Source: Sulfitobacter sp. (GTDB taxonomy: Bacteria > Pseudomonadota > Alphaproteobacteria > Rhodobacterales > Rhodobacteraceae). From it: a stretch of 5,746 nt of DNA. The translations under genes were made by a program, and so were the position numbers. Where the stretch lies: NCBI GenBank assembly GCA_026421135.1, contig JAPKCR010000183.1, positions 1 to 5,746 on the forward strand. Direction: 5' to 3'. Below are positions 1-5,746 of this stretch, piece by piece (position 1 is the stretch's first letter; each line of letters starts with the position of its first letter). The notes under the pieces are model-generated. The model worked only from the letters and a program-made list of their open reading frames with translations. It did not search any database and was not told the origin of the DNA.

Positions 1-362
1 TCGTCGGGGGTGAGCTTGCAGTTCAGATGTCCTTTGGTCGCCGTGAGGAAATCACTGATTCCGTGGCTGCGTGCGGTGCGGGCATAGTCATAGAAGTAGA
101 ACTCCCAGCTTGGTCCTTCGGTCCCCCATTTCATGCCCCAGACTGTGGCAAAATGCCCGAAGGCGTTGCGTATGGCTTCGGTAAGTGCCCCCATTTCAGG
201 GCCGAAGTTTGCAGTCTCAAAACTTTTGTAAAGAAGCGCAGAGGTTCGTAAGGCGTCGTCGCTTGGAGCGCGCGGGCGGTCGTAAGGCCAGAGGCAAAAA
301 TCCAGTGCCATGTCTGCTGGTCGCGCGAATTGGGAGCGCGCTATCGTATTCCAATCTTTCAT
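1..362 (-). CDS. Unrecognised protein, partial: N-terminal 120 residues, continues past the left edge
   Basis: Translating the complement from the ATG at 362 gives 120 codons with no stop before the left edge, beginning MKDWNTIARSQFARPADMAL. The start overlaps the upstream stop as ATGA (bases 362-359), and no Shine-Dalgarno is seen, so translation is probably by coupling or reinitiation. I do not recognise the family. The segment is rich in aromatic residues, notably FGHFATVWGMKWG (68-80) and PSWEFYFYDYA (84-94), which looks like a beta-hairpin. The string FGH...EG...FY also occurs at the C-terminus of the preceding protein (214-232), suggesting a shared fold or distant duplication. There is no signal peptide or membrane segment in the visible part. 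Codon use matches the neighbours, and the tight overlap makes it a likely real gene of the same operon. Confidence 0.78.
   Translation of the reverse strand, partial: MKDWNTIARSQFARPADMALDFCLWPYDRPRAPSDDALRTSALLYKSFETANFGPEMGALTEAIRNAFGHFATVWGMKWGTEGPSWEFYFYDYARTARSHGISDFLTATKGHLNCKLTPD
359..362 (-). other. ATGA stop/start overlap between the two unrecognised genes
   Basis: The four bases ATGA contain the start of the left-edge gene (362-360) and the stop of the 238-residue gene (361-359). This is a classic arrangement for translational coupling and supports the left-edge gene as real. Confidence 0.85.
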
Positions 363-1075
363 ATCATTTTGGCGCCATAGTAGAATGTGGCGAAAGGCGC
401 GCCTTCGCGGTCAGTGCCTGCTGCAAGATGGCCAAAATTTGCATCGGTCAGATTTGGTTTAATGCCATAAGCGGTGTACAGTGGGCTAAGCAGGGGGCCA
501 GCTTGGGCCATGGTGAGTTTGGCGTCGGACATATTGATGTCGACGGAGGCGCGGGGGGTGTCTTCTTCGGTCACATGCAGGACCACTGCTTCACCGTCAG
601 GGGTGCTATCGCGGGCGACGGGCAGGCAGGCGTGCATCAAGTCGCATACAGGGCCTGGAGGAACCAATGCGTCGATCAGTTTTTCTTGGGCTCTTTGGGG
701 TTTATGGGCGATAGAGGTGTAGTGGCTCACTTTCACGTCCTCACCGCGCCATTTGATCGCCATAAAGACTAGATCGGGCAGAGGGGCGGTCTGGGGCGTA
801 AATTCAAGATAACACTTGCCGATATCGCTGTCGGCCGCAAAATAAATTGCATGGGCCTGTTTCAAAAATGGGTCGAGGGCACTGCTGTCAGGACAACCTA
901 AATCGGTGCAAATTTCAGCCAAGGTGGTGCGTGGGGCAGGGTAGAGGGCGCGTTTGTCGACGGTGACCATTCCGCGCTCTCCAGAGGGAATACCAGAGAT
1001 AATTTTGATGGATCTCTCGAAGATACGCTGGGTCTTAAGCGTGGCGGTGACCGAGAGAAGACGCGCGATGCTCAT
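359..1075 (-). CDS. Unrecognised 238-residue protein, possible alternating helix/beta-hairpin fold
   Basis: I do not recognise the family. There is no clear signal peptide or membrane segment, so it is probably cytoplasmic. By eye it alternates predicted beta-hairpins and helices: strands near 77-93 (IYFAADSDIGKCYLEF), 102-121 and 163-182, the last hairpin about 214-235 (FGHLAAGTDREGAPFATFYY), with helices about 52-75, 126-150 and 186-204. This repeated pattern resembles the layout of ABBA-type aromatic prenyltransferases, but the evidence is too weak for a call. Cysteines are at 56, 61, 88, 144 and 150. The start at 1075 follows the adaptor stop with one base between (TAA-C-ATG), and an AGG lies five bases upstream of the ATG. 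Its stop overlaps the next start as ATGA. Coupling at both ends supports a real gene made together with the export components. It could be a modifying enzyme, chaperone or cargo-recognition factor. Confidence 0.8.
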   Translation of the reverse strand: MSIARLLSVTATLKTQRIFERSIKIISGIPSGERGMVTVDKRALYPAPRTTLAEICTDLGCPDSSALDPFLKQAHAIYFAADSDIGKCYLEFTPQTAPLPDLVFMAIKWRGEDVKVSHYTSIAHKPQRAQEKLIDALVPPGPVCDLMHACLPVARDSTPDGEAVVLHVTEEDTPRASVDINMSDAKLTMAQAGPLLSPLYTAYGIKPNLTDANFGHLAAGTDREGAPFATFYYGAKMI

Positions 1076-1076
1076 G

Positions 1077-1898
1077 TTAGCCTGTGCCCGGAAAGGTCAG
1101 CAGGCAGCGGTGTCCAGCTGGCAAAAGCCCGTCGGGGTTTGGCAGTTCTAGTTCAACCCCGAATGTACCGGAAGCCGCGTCAAAGACTTTGTCGAAGGCG
1201 ATGACTTTGGCTTCGTAAGAGTCGGTGATGGGTGCAGCGGGAGCAATGGTGGCGGTCTGTCCAGTAAATATTTGCGGATAAAGTTCAACGGGCAAAAATG
1301 CCTCAATCAGTAAAGGATCAAGCTGGACAATCGAGACGATCGGTATGTTGGATCCTACGAATTCACCAGAGGACAGATTGCGCGTCAGAACCACGCCGTC
1401 GATGGGGCTTTTGATAGTGCGTTGTGCCAGTTGCTGCCGTGCGCGTGCGAGTTCTTGGGCGGAGATTTCTTGGTCTAACACCGCTTGCGCCACAAGCGCA
1501 TTAGCGGCGACGAGTTCGACTTCTATTTCTTGCAGCTGATCGGCGGAGGCGACGTTGCGTTCGACAAGGGTTGCTGTGCGCTCTTGCTGTATCTGTATCA
1601 GGTCACGGCGGGCTGTTTGCGCCTGTATGGCTACGTCGCTGTTGGCCCGGGTAGCGAGCAAGCGAATCGTAGCGCGTTCAACGCTGCTTTCGAGTTGCGC
1701 GATAATCTGGCCTTCGATGACGACTACACCGCGGCGGATGCTTACGTTTTCCAGCACGCCAGCCACAGGAGCGCCTACGTCAATGATGTCGGCAGGGTCC
1801 ATGACGCAGTCAAAGATCTCTTCGGAGAAGGTCTGTGCGTGACTGCCGGTAGCGATCAAGCAAAGGGCAGAAAACGCAAGTAATGGGGCAGGGCGCAT
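1077..1898 (-). CDS. Periplasmic adaptor protein, HlyD/RND membrane-fusion type
   Basis: The 273-residue protein has a cleavable signal peptide (MRPAPLLAFSALCLIATGSHA, likely cut after A21) with no lipobox and no later membrane segment, so it should be a soluble periplasmic protein. The adaptor layout is: first lipoyl half about 38-70 (VGAPVAGVLENVSIRRG), long coiled-coil hairpin about 71-161, second lipoyl half about 162-192 (IKSPIDGVVLTRN), then a beta-barrel domain with the family-typical ELPNPDGLLPAGHR near 251-264. The hairpin tip reads R107-xxx-L111-xxxxxx-S118, the motif adaptors use to dock to TolC-type outer-membrane channels. It is short and has little membrane-proximal domain. Two cysteines (31, 265) sit at opposite ends of the mature chain and could form a disulfide. 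The ATG at 1898 has GGAG six bases upstream. It lies 37 bases after the SecA-like gene and one base before the next gene. Confidence 0.9.
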   Translation of the reverse strand: MRPAPLLAFSALCLIATGSHAQTFSEEIFDCVMDPADIIDVGAPVAGVLENVSIRRGVVVIEGQIIAQLESSVERATIRLLATRANSDVAIQAQTARRDLIQIQQERTATLVERNVASADQLQEIEVELVAANALVAQAVLDQEISAQELARARQQLAQRTIKSPIDGVVLTRNLSSGEFVGSNIPIVSIVQLDPLLIEAFLPVELYPQIFTGQTATIAPAAPITDSYEAKVIAFDKVFDAASGTFGVELELPNPDGLLPAGHRCLLTFPGTG

Positions 1899-1904
1899 GG
1901 GTGG

Positions 1905-1908
1905 CTCC
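1905..1908 (-). promoter_or_regulatory. Ribosome binding site (GGAG) of the periplasmic adaptor gene
   Basis: GGAG on the coding strand lies six bases before the ATG at 1898, inside the 37-base gap after the SecA-like gene. Two ATGs further upstream in the gap (1929 and 1920) are out of frame, and the chosen start leads directly into a good signal peptide. Confidence 0.65.
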
Positions 1909-1935
1909 AGAGGTAATCATTCTAGTCATTTTTGT

Positions 1936-3954
1936 TTACTCAAGTTGGCCTGAAAAGGCCAGCTTGTCGCTAAGGTCGCGATCTTGCTGCATCAAGTCAC
2001 GGCGTGATTGCGCGTGGGCGGTTTCCATACGCCGCTGGCGGTTGCGGATAAAGCGGCCAATGGCACGGTTGCCCAGCACGAAGGAAAGGACATAAGCTAA
2101 ATTGCGCACACGGGCGGCGTCGGGTCCTTGCATCAGGTCGTCCTCGAGGCTGAGGTAGGCTTCAATTTGGCCCGGCTCACCTTGGCGGCCGCAGCGGCCC
2201 TCGAGTTGGCGGTCCACGCGGCGGCTATCGTGGCGCTCGGTCAGGATTACGGTTAGCCCACCGTTTTCTGGCACGCCTTTTCCAAGCTTAATATCGGTAC
2301 CGCGTCCGGCCATGTTTGTGGCAACGGTGATTTGCCCCAGTTGGCCCGCGCGGCTGACGATCTCAGCCTCGTCAGCGTCTTGATCGGCGGAAAGAATTAC
2401 ATGCGGCAAGCTTGCTTCATTGAGCCATTTGCTGGCTTCTTGTGAGGCAAGGATTGAGCGTGTGCCGATCAGCACTGGCTTGCCTGCAGCGTGAAGTTTA
2501 GCGACACGTTTGGTGATGGCGCGCCATTTAGTGGAACTTTTGCGGAAGACGCAGTCGGGGGCTTTTTTGCGGATGTCGGGCTTGTTGGTAGGGATTTTCA
2601 CGACGGCGAGTCTGTAGACGGTCCAAAGCTCCCACGCTGCGTCTTGTGCGGTACCTGTCATACCGCCTATACGGGTGTAGCGACGAAAAAAGCGTTGGTA
2701 TGTCATACGCGATAGAGTCTCGTTCGTGGGGGAGATTTCTAGCCCTTCTTTGAGTTCAACCATCTGGTGCAGCCCGTCGGACCATGTGCGATCTGGCATG
2801 GTGCGGCCTGTGTTTTCATCGACGATCTGGACCGCGTCGTCTTTGATAATGTAGCTGTCACCTAGTTTGAACAGATGGAGTGCGTTGAGCGCTTGTTGCA
2901 CGGTGTGGTCGCGGATGACGGGGATTGAGAATGTGTCTACCGTACCCTCGGTCAGATCTTCGAGGAAGTCATAGCCCGCTTCAAGGATTTCGATCCGCTT
3001 GACGCCGGGTGGCAGTCTGTAGTGCACGCGCTCGATCATGTGTTTGGCAGCATTCATGCCGGTAATGAATACCTCGTTGGGGATACCGCCTTCGAGCGCG
3101 CCTGCGCCTGCAATTATGAGCGGCGTGCGGGCTTCGTCGATGAGGACGCTGTCTGCCTCATCGATAATGGCGAAGGGTAGGCCTTGCATGCGCAAGGGTT
3201 CGGTCGGGCCGCTGCTTGGAATGAGTTTGTCAACTTTGCGTTGTAGATTGCCAGGCGCGCGGCGTAGGACAGCGCGGTCGCGCAAGTAATCAAAGGCGAG
3301 CTCTTTATTGGTGCCGTAGACGATGTCTTGGGCGTAGGCTACTTGCCGAGACGGGCCGTCTTGGCCTTCGAGGATGGTGGCGTGGGTCAACCCGAGAAAG
3401 TCGTAAAGCGGATTTGTTGCTTCTGCGTCGCGCTCAGCTAGGTAATCGTTGACAGTCATCACATGGACTTGGCGGCCAGACAGGGCGATGGTCGCGACGG
3501 CCAAAGTTGCGCAAAGCGTTTTGCCCTCGCCTGTGCGCATTTCGCCAATTTGGCCCCGGAGCATTGACCATGCGCCCAAGATTTGAACATCATAATGGCG
3601 CATTCTGAGAACTCGGGTGGCTGCTTCGCGGATCAGGGCAAAAGCCTCGCCTGTGGTCCATGTTGGCAGCTCTTGGTCGTGTAAGCCCTGTCGTAGTTTG
3701 ATGCGCAGATCGCGTACGCTGGCGCGCAAGGCTTCGTCGCTTAAAGCGGCGTAACGGGCTTCGTGCCAGCGTACGGACCACAGGATTGGGCGCAACTGCA
3801 AAGCTCGCCAGCGGGACCCTTGTGCTACGAATGCGCCCTTCACCCACGCCCATGCGCGGTCAAGTTCGGTTTCTTCGCGGTCATCCGCCTCGGCGTAGTC
3901 GATGATGCGGGGCAGGCGCAGGTGAAGGGAAGGTCGGGGGGGGGAATCAGACAT
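1936..3954 (-). CDS. SecA-like ATPase lacking the C-terminal translocation domains
   Basis: The 672-residue protein clearly matches SecA through both motor domains. Visible motifs: Walker A MRTGEGKT (139-146), TVNDYLAERDAE (167-178), YGTNKELAFDYLRD (213-226), DEAD box IDEADS (264-269) followed by VLIDEARTPLII (270-281), a peptide-crosslinking-like region about 282-366, IVDENTGR (377-384), WSDGLHQ (391-397), GMTGTA (431-436), ATNMAGRGTDI (545-555) and QLEGRCGRQG (583-592). ATPase activity is therefore expected. Housekeeping SecA is about 850-900 residues; here only about 80 follow motif VI, equivalent to part of the first scaffold helix. The helical wing, two-helix finger, linker and zinc/SecB-binding tail are absent. 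There is an N-terminal extension of about 37 residues and an insertion at about 231-260. The ATG at 3954 overlaps the upstream gene (ATGTCTGA) and has no clear Shine-Dalgarno, suggesting translational coupling. It is probably a specialised motor for the neighbouring membrane protein; a generic 'SecA' label would mislead. Confidence 0.93.
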   Translation of the reverse strand: MSDSPPRPSLHLRLPRIIDYAEADDREETELDRAWAWVKGAFVAQGSRWRALQLRPILWSVRWHEARYAALSDEALRASVRDLRIKLRQGLHDQELPTWTTGEAFALIREAATRVLRMRHYDVQILGAWSMLRGQIGEMRTGEGKTLCATLAVATIALSGRQVHVMTVNDYLAERDAEATNPLYDFLGLTHATILEGQDGPSRQVAYAQDIVYGTNKELAFDYLRDRAVLRRAPGNLQRKVDKLIPSSGPTEPLRMQGLPFAIIDEADSVLIDEARTPLIIAGAGALEGGIPNEVFITGMNAAKHMIERVHYRLPPGVKRIEILEAGYDFLEDLTEGTVDTFSIPVIRDHTVQQALNALHLFKLGDSYIIKDDAVQIVDENTGRTMPDRTWSDGLHQMVELKEGLEISPTNETLSRMTYQRFFRRYTRIGGMTGTAQDAAWELWTVYRLAVVKIPTNKPDIRKKAPDCVFRKSSTKWRAITKRVAKLHAAGKPVLIGTRSILASQEASKWLNEASLPHVILSADQDADEAEIVSRAGQLGQITVATNMAGRGTDIKLGKGVPENGGLTVILTERHDSRRVDRQLEGRCGRQGEPGQIEAYLSLEDDLMQGPDAARVRNLAYVLSFVLGNRAIGRFIRNRQRRMETAHAQSRRDLMQQDRDLSDKLAFSGQLE
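3936..3944 (-). repeat. C9 homopolymer tract in codons 4-7 of the SecA-like gene
   Basis: Nine G on the plus strand give nine C on the coding strand, within D-S-P-P-R at residues 3-7. Loss of one C reaches a TGA at codon 38, and gain of one C reaches a TGA at codon 25, so slippage would switch the gene off. This is either a neutral run of proline codons or a phase-variable site. It is also a place where a sequencing error would matter. Confidence 0.9.
3947..3954 (-). other. 8-base gene overlap ATGTCTGA (M50-HlyD stop / SecA-like start)
   Basis: The SecA-like ATG (3954-3952) precedes the TGA (3949-3947) of the M50-HlyD gene in another frame. No convincing Shine-Dalgarno precedes the SecA-like start, so translation is probably coupled, which would keep motor and membrane protein in proportion. 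Confidence 0.8.
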
Positions 3955-5746
3955 TGAACTGGCTCAGGAAAAGTTGTCGGATAGAGCGGTAGATGCGGAA
4001 GCCAATGGGCTCTTCTTCATGAGAAAATTTTACCAGTGCGCGTTCGCCAATGCGGGAAATGGGGGTGGGGTTGGTGGTGGCGACCTCGAACTGGAAGACA
4101 CTTTTGAGCGTTGAAAGCTCCGAGATGCCGGCGGGGTTCAGCACGATATCGCCGCCTGCCTGGGTCGAGAGCGCGAGCGAGGGCAGCATGTTTTGTGATT
4201 GTGGAATTTCCATTACAAGCCGACCGGGGACGGCGGTGCCTATAGTGTCAAGGAACATGATTTCAACATCTTGGGTGCGTTCGCGCACGATTTCGGCTTG
4301 CGCTTGGGAGATAGCAACGCGCAGGTACATGTCGTCGCCGCCGATCATGTAACCCAAAACCTCACCCTGATGGATCAGTCGTCCGGGGAGGTTTTCGGCG
4401 GATGGTATCACGGGCGTGCCAGCGGCGCTGGCTCGGATGATCAGGTCACCGCGGCGCTCAGTCAGGCTGTCGAGTTGGTCTGCGAGCAAAATCACGCGGT
4501 CGCGTAGAAGTTGGGCTTGGACCTGGTCTACGAGCAGGATGGCGCGCAGGCGGAGTTGTCCTTCGCGTAGCTGGCTTTTGAGGATCGCAATCCGATTTTC
4601 CAAGACTGGATCTTGTAGGGTTATAACTGGTTCCCCTGCGGCAAGCTGGTCATCTGGATTTGCGTCAACAGAGACGATAAATCCTTCGGTGCCAGCGCGC
4701 AATATTGCGTTTTGGTCAAGCCAGACGACACCGTGTGCTACGGTCGCATAAGGTACGGGCATAATGAAGAGGAAGGCTGAAAGGCTAAGCACTGCGCCGC
4801 CCACCAACCCATAGGCTTTGCCGCGTTTGTTGCGCAGCTCGGGGCTGGTGATTATGTATCTTATACCCTTCAAGAGGGGCATTATGAAGGCGTTGAACAG
4901 CGCCCACATAGCCAGCAAGATGCCAATGAAGAAGAACTTTGAGGCTACAAAAAGCGCAATTGCGAAGCTAATGAACACGCGGTAGATCAATGCGGCGATG
5001 GCGTAAGTGAAGAGCCATTTGCGTTCGCCTTTTGCGGTGACACCGTCTGAGACCTCTTTGACGCGGAACAGATGGGTTCGGATAAGGTAGAAAATGTAAG
5101 CGTTCGAGCGTTGGCCAAGATTTGGCACTTCGATCAAGTCGGCAAAGACAAAATAGCCGTCGAAACGCAAAAGGGGATTGCCGTTGAACAAAAGTGTTGA
5201 GACACCGCCGATCAGCATGACGTTAAAAGCGAATGCACGCACAAGGCCCGGCTCTACGTTGAGCCAAATGATCATTGCGATGCTGGCAAGGGCAGTTTCC
5301 ACCATGATGCCTGCACCGCCCACAACCGCGCGCCGCCATTTGCTGTCGAAGGCGGCAGAGGATGAGGCATCAACGTAAGGCACAGGGATGAACACAAGGA
5401 ACATGATTCCGATTTCGTGGACTTCGCCGCCCCAGACTTTGGTGGCGTAGCCGTGCCCAAGTTCGTGGATGGCTTTGACGAAAGGATAGGCGAGTGCGAT
5501 CAGGACAAGGTTTTCTGCTGCAAGCACTTGATCGGTGAACCCTTGTGTCAGCTCTTGCCAATGCATGGCCGCGAGCATGAGGCCTGTGGTCACAAGTGCC
5601 AACCACGCGATGAAACCGGCAGGCTTGAATAGGAAACGCACAGCATCAACAGTGGCGGCGAGAAAGCGGTCGGGGTCGAAGAGCGGCAGGCGCAGTGCCA
5701 TAGGGTTTTTGATGCGCGCGATCATTGTCTGACGCTCCTGTTTGGC
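3947..5746 (-). CDS. M50-family zinc metalloprotease fused to a HlyD-like periplasmic adaptor domain (5' end probably beyond the window)
   Basis: Residues are numbered from the ATG at 5725. Hydrophobic segments lie near 36-54, 72-86, 105-118, 133-155, 163-182, 237-260, 263-283 and 305-324. HELGH (87-91) and NPLLRFDG (183-190, D189) give the three expected zinc ligands of site-2-protease-like M50 enzymes; PVPYVDASSS (114-123) is typical of the peptide-zinc-metalloprotease branch. After the last membrane segment comes an adaptor domain: first lipoyl half about 330-371, short coiled-coil hairpin about 372-427, second half about 428-472, then a beta-rich tail. It is probably an inner-membrane protein with a periplasmic arm, acting in peptide processing or export. 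Start: the ATG at 5725 has AGGAG nine bases upstream, but the frame stays open to the window edge (AKQERQT precedes the Met). From memory, relatives have about 150-200 more N-terminal residues with a PqqD-like domain joined to this same NPxAxRxPLFDPDR stretch, so I favour an incomplete 5' end. The 3' end overlaps the SecA-like gene by 8 bases. Confidence 0.88.
   Translation of the reverse strand, partial: AKQERQTMIARIKNPMALRLPLFDPDRFLAATVDAVRFLFKPAGFIAWLALVTTGLMLAAMHWQELTQGFTDQVLAAENLVLIALAYPFVKAIHELGHGYATKVWGGEVHEIGIMFLVFIPVPYVDASSSAAFDSKWRRAVVGGAGIMVETALASIAMIIWLNVEPGLVRAFAFNVMLIGGVSTLLFNGNPLLRFDGYFVFADLIEVPNLGQRSNAYIFYLIRTHLFRVKEVSDGVTAKGERKWLFTYAIAALIYRVFISFAIALFVASKFFFIGILLAMWALFNAFIMPLLKGIRYIITSPELRNKRGKAYGLVGGAVLSLSAFLFIMPVPYATVAHGVVWLDQNAILRAGTEGFIVSVDANPDDQLAAGEPVITLQDPVLENRIAILKSQLREGQLRLRAILLVDQVQAQLLRDRVILLADQLDSLTERRGDLIIRASAAGTPVIPSAENLPGRLIHQGEVLGYMIGGDDMYLRVAISQAQAEIVRERTQDVEIMFLDTIGTAVPGRLVMEIPQSQNMLPSLALSTQAGGDIVLNPAGISELSTLKSVFQFEVATTNPTPISRIGERALVKFSHEEEPIGFRIYRSIRQLFLSQFNV
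5735..5739 (-). promoter_or_regulatory. Shine-Dalgarno-like AGGAG before the ATG at 5725
   Basis: The complement reads AGGAG, with nine bases before the ATG at 5725. It fits a ribosome binding site for the M50-HlyD fusion. The match may be accidental, however, because the bases also read as in-frame codons CAG GAG of an open frame that continues to the right edge. It decides the start only if the family's N-terminal domain is really missing. Confidence 0.4.

Noticed and set aside
185..772. Plus-strand open frame of 195 codons opposite the 238-residue gene
   Set aside because: It lies antisense to two minus-strand genes joined by an ATGA overlap, has low-complexity, gene-unlike composition and no ribosome site; it is a shadow of the minus-strand codon pattern.
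359..1075. Assigning the 238-residue protein as an ABBA prenyltransferase
   Set aside because: Only a strand/helix pattern seen by eye supports it, and no diagnostic residues could be identified; kept as a hypothesis in the findings, not as a call.
1485..1883. Plus-strand open frame of 132 codons opposite the adaptor gene
   Set aside because: The minus-strand adaptor has a signal peptide and clear family motifs throughout this span; the plus-strand frame shows no recognisable feature.
1918..1929. Earlier ATG codons (1929, 1920) as starts of the adaptor gene
   Set aside because: Both are out of frame with the adaptor, while the ATG at 1898 has GGAG at good spacing and begins a signal peptide.
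1899..1935. Possible promoter or terminator between the SecA-like and adaptor genes
   Set aside because: The 37 bases hold no stem-loop with a T-run and no convincing -35/-10 pair; only the ribosome binding site can be supported.
1936..3954. SecA-like gene as a pseudogene truncated at its 3' end
   Set aside because: All motor motifs are intact, the frame is unbroken, no remnant of the missing domains follows, and the next gene starts after 37 bases with its own ribosome site. A native short form fits better.

Overview
The window is almost entirely coding, and every convincing gene lies on the minus strand, so transcription runs from the right edge to the left edge. Protein style, codon use and a moderately high G+C content judged by eye suggest an alphaproteobacterium, most likely of the Rhodobacterales/Roseobacter type. 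That assignment is inference: there is no rRNA or marker gene to confirm it.

In transcription order: (1) right edge to 3947, an inner-membrane protein that fuses an M50-type zinc metalloprotease core (HELGH plus a downstream NPxxxxD ligand motif) to a HlyD-like periplasmic adaptor domain; its reading frame is still open at the right edge. (2) 3954-1936, a SecA-like ATPase with all the ATPase motifs that ends just after the second nucleotide-binding domain, so it lacks the two-helix finger, helical wing and C-terminal tail of housekeeping SecA. (3) 1898-1077, a secreted periplasmic adaptor of the HlyD/RND type whose coiled-coil hairpin tip carries the RxxxLxxxxxxS motif used for docking to TolC-type outer-membrane channels. 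(4) 1075-359, an unrecognised 238-residue protein. (5) 362 to the left edge, a second unrecognised protein, cut by the window; it shares the pattern FGH...EG...FY with the C-terminus of gene 4.

The junctions are tight: an 8-base overlap, a 37-base gap, a 1-base gap and an ATGA overlap. The five genes therefore read as one operon. No promoter, terminator, RNA gene, mobile element or CRISPR is visible.

The most interesting reading is a dedicated export or envelope-processing machine. In this model a finger-less SecA motor in the cytoplasm works with a membrane-embedded M50 protein that carries its own adaptor arm, and a soluble adaptor reaches toward a TolC-like channel. The two small unknown proteins would be cargo-related or modifying factors. 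No cargo, no outer-membrane channel and no SecY-like channel is encoded here. The grouping is directly visible; the function is inference.
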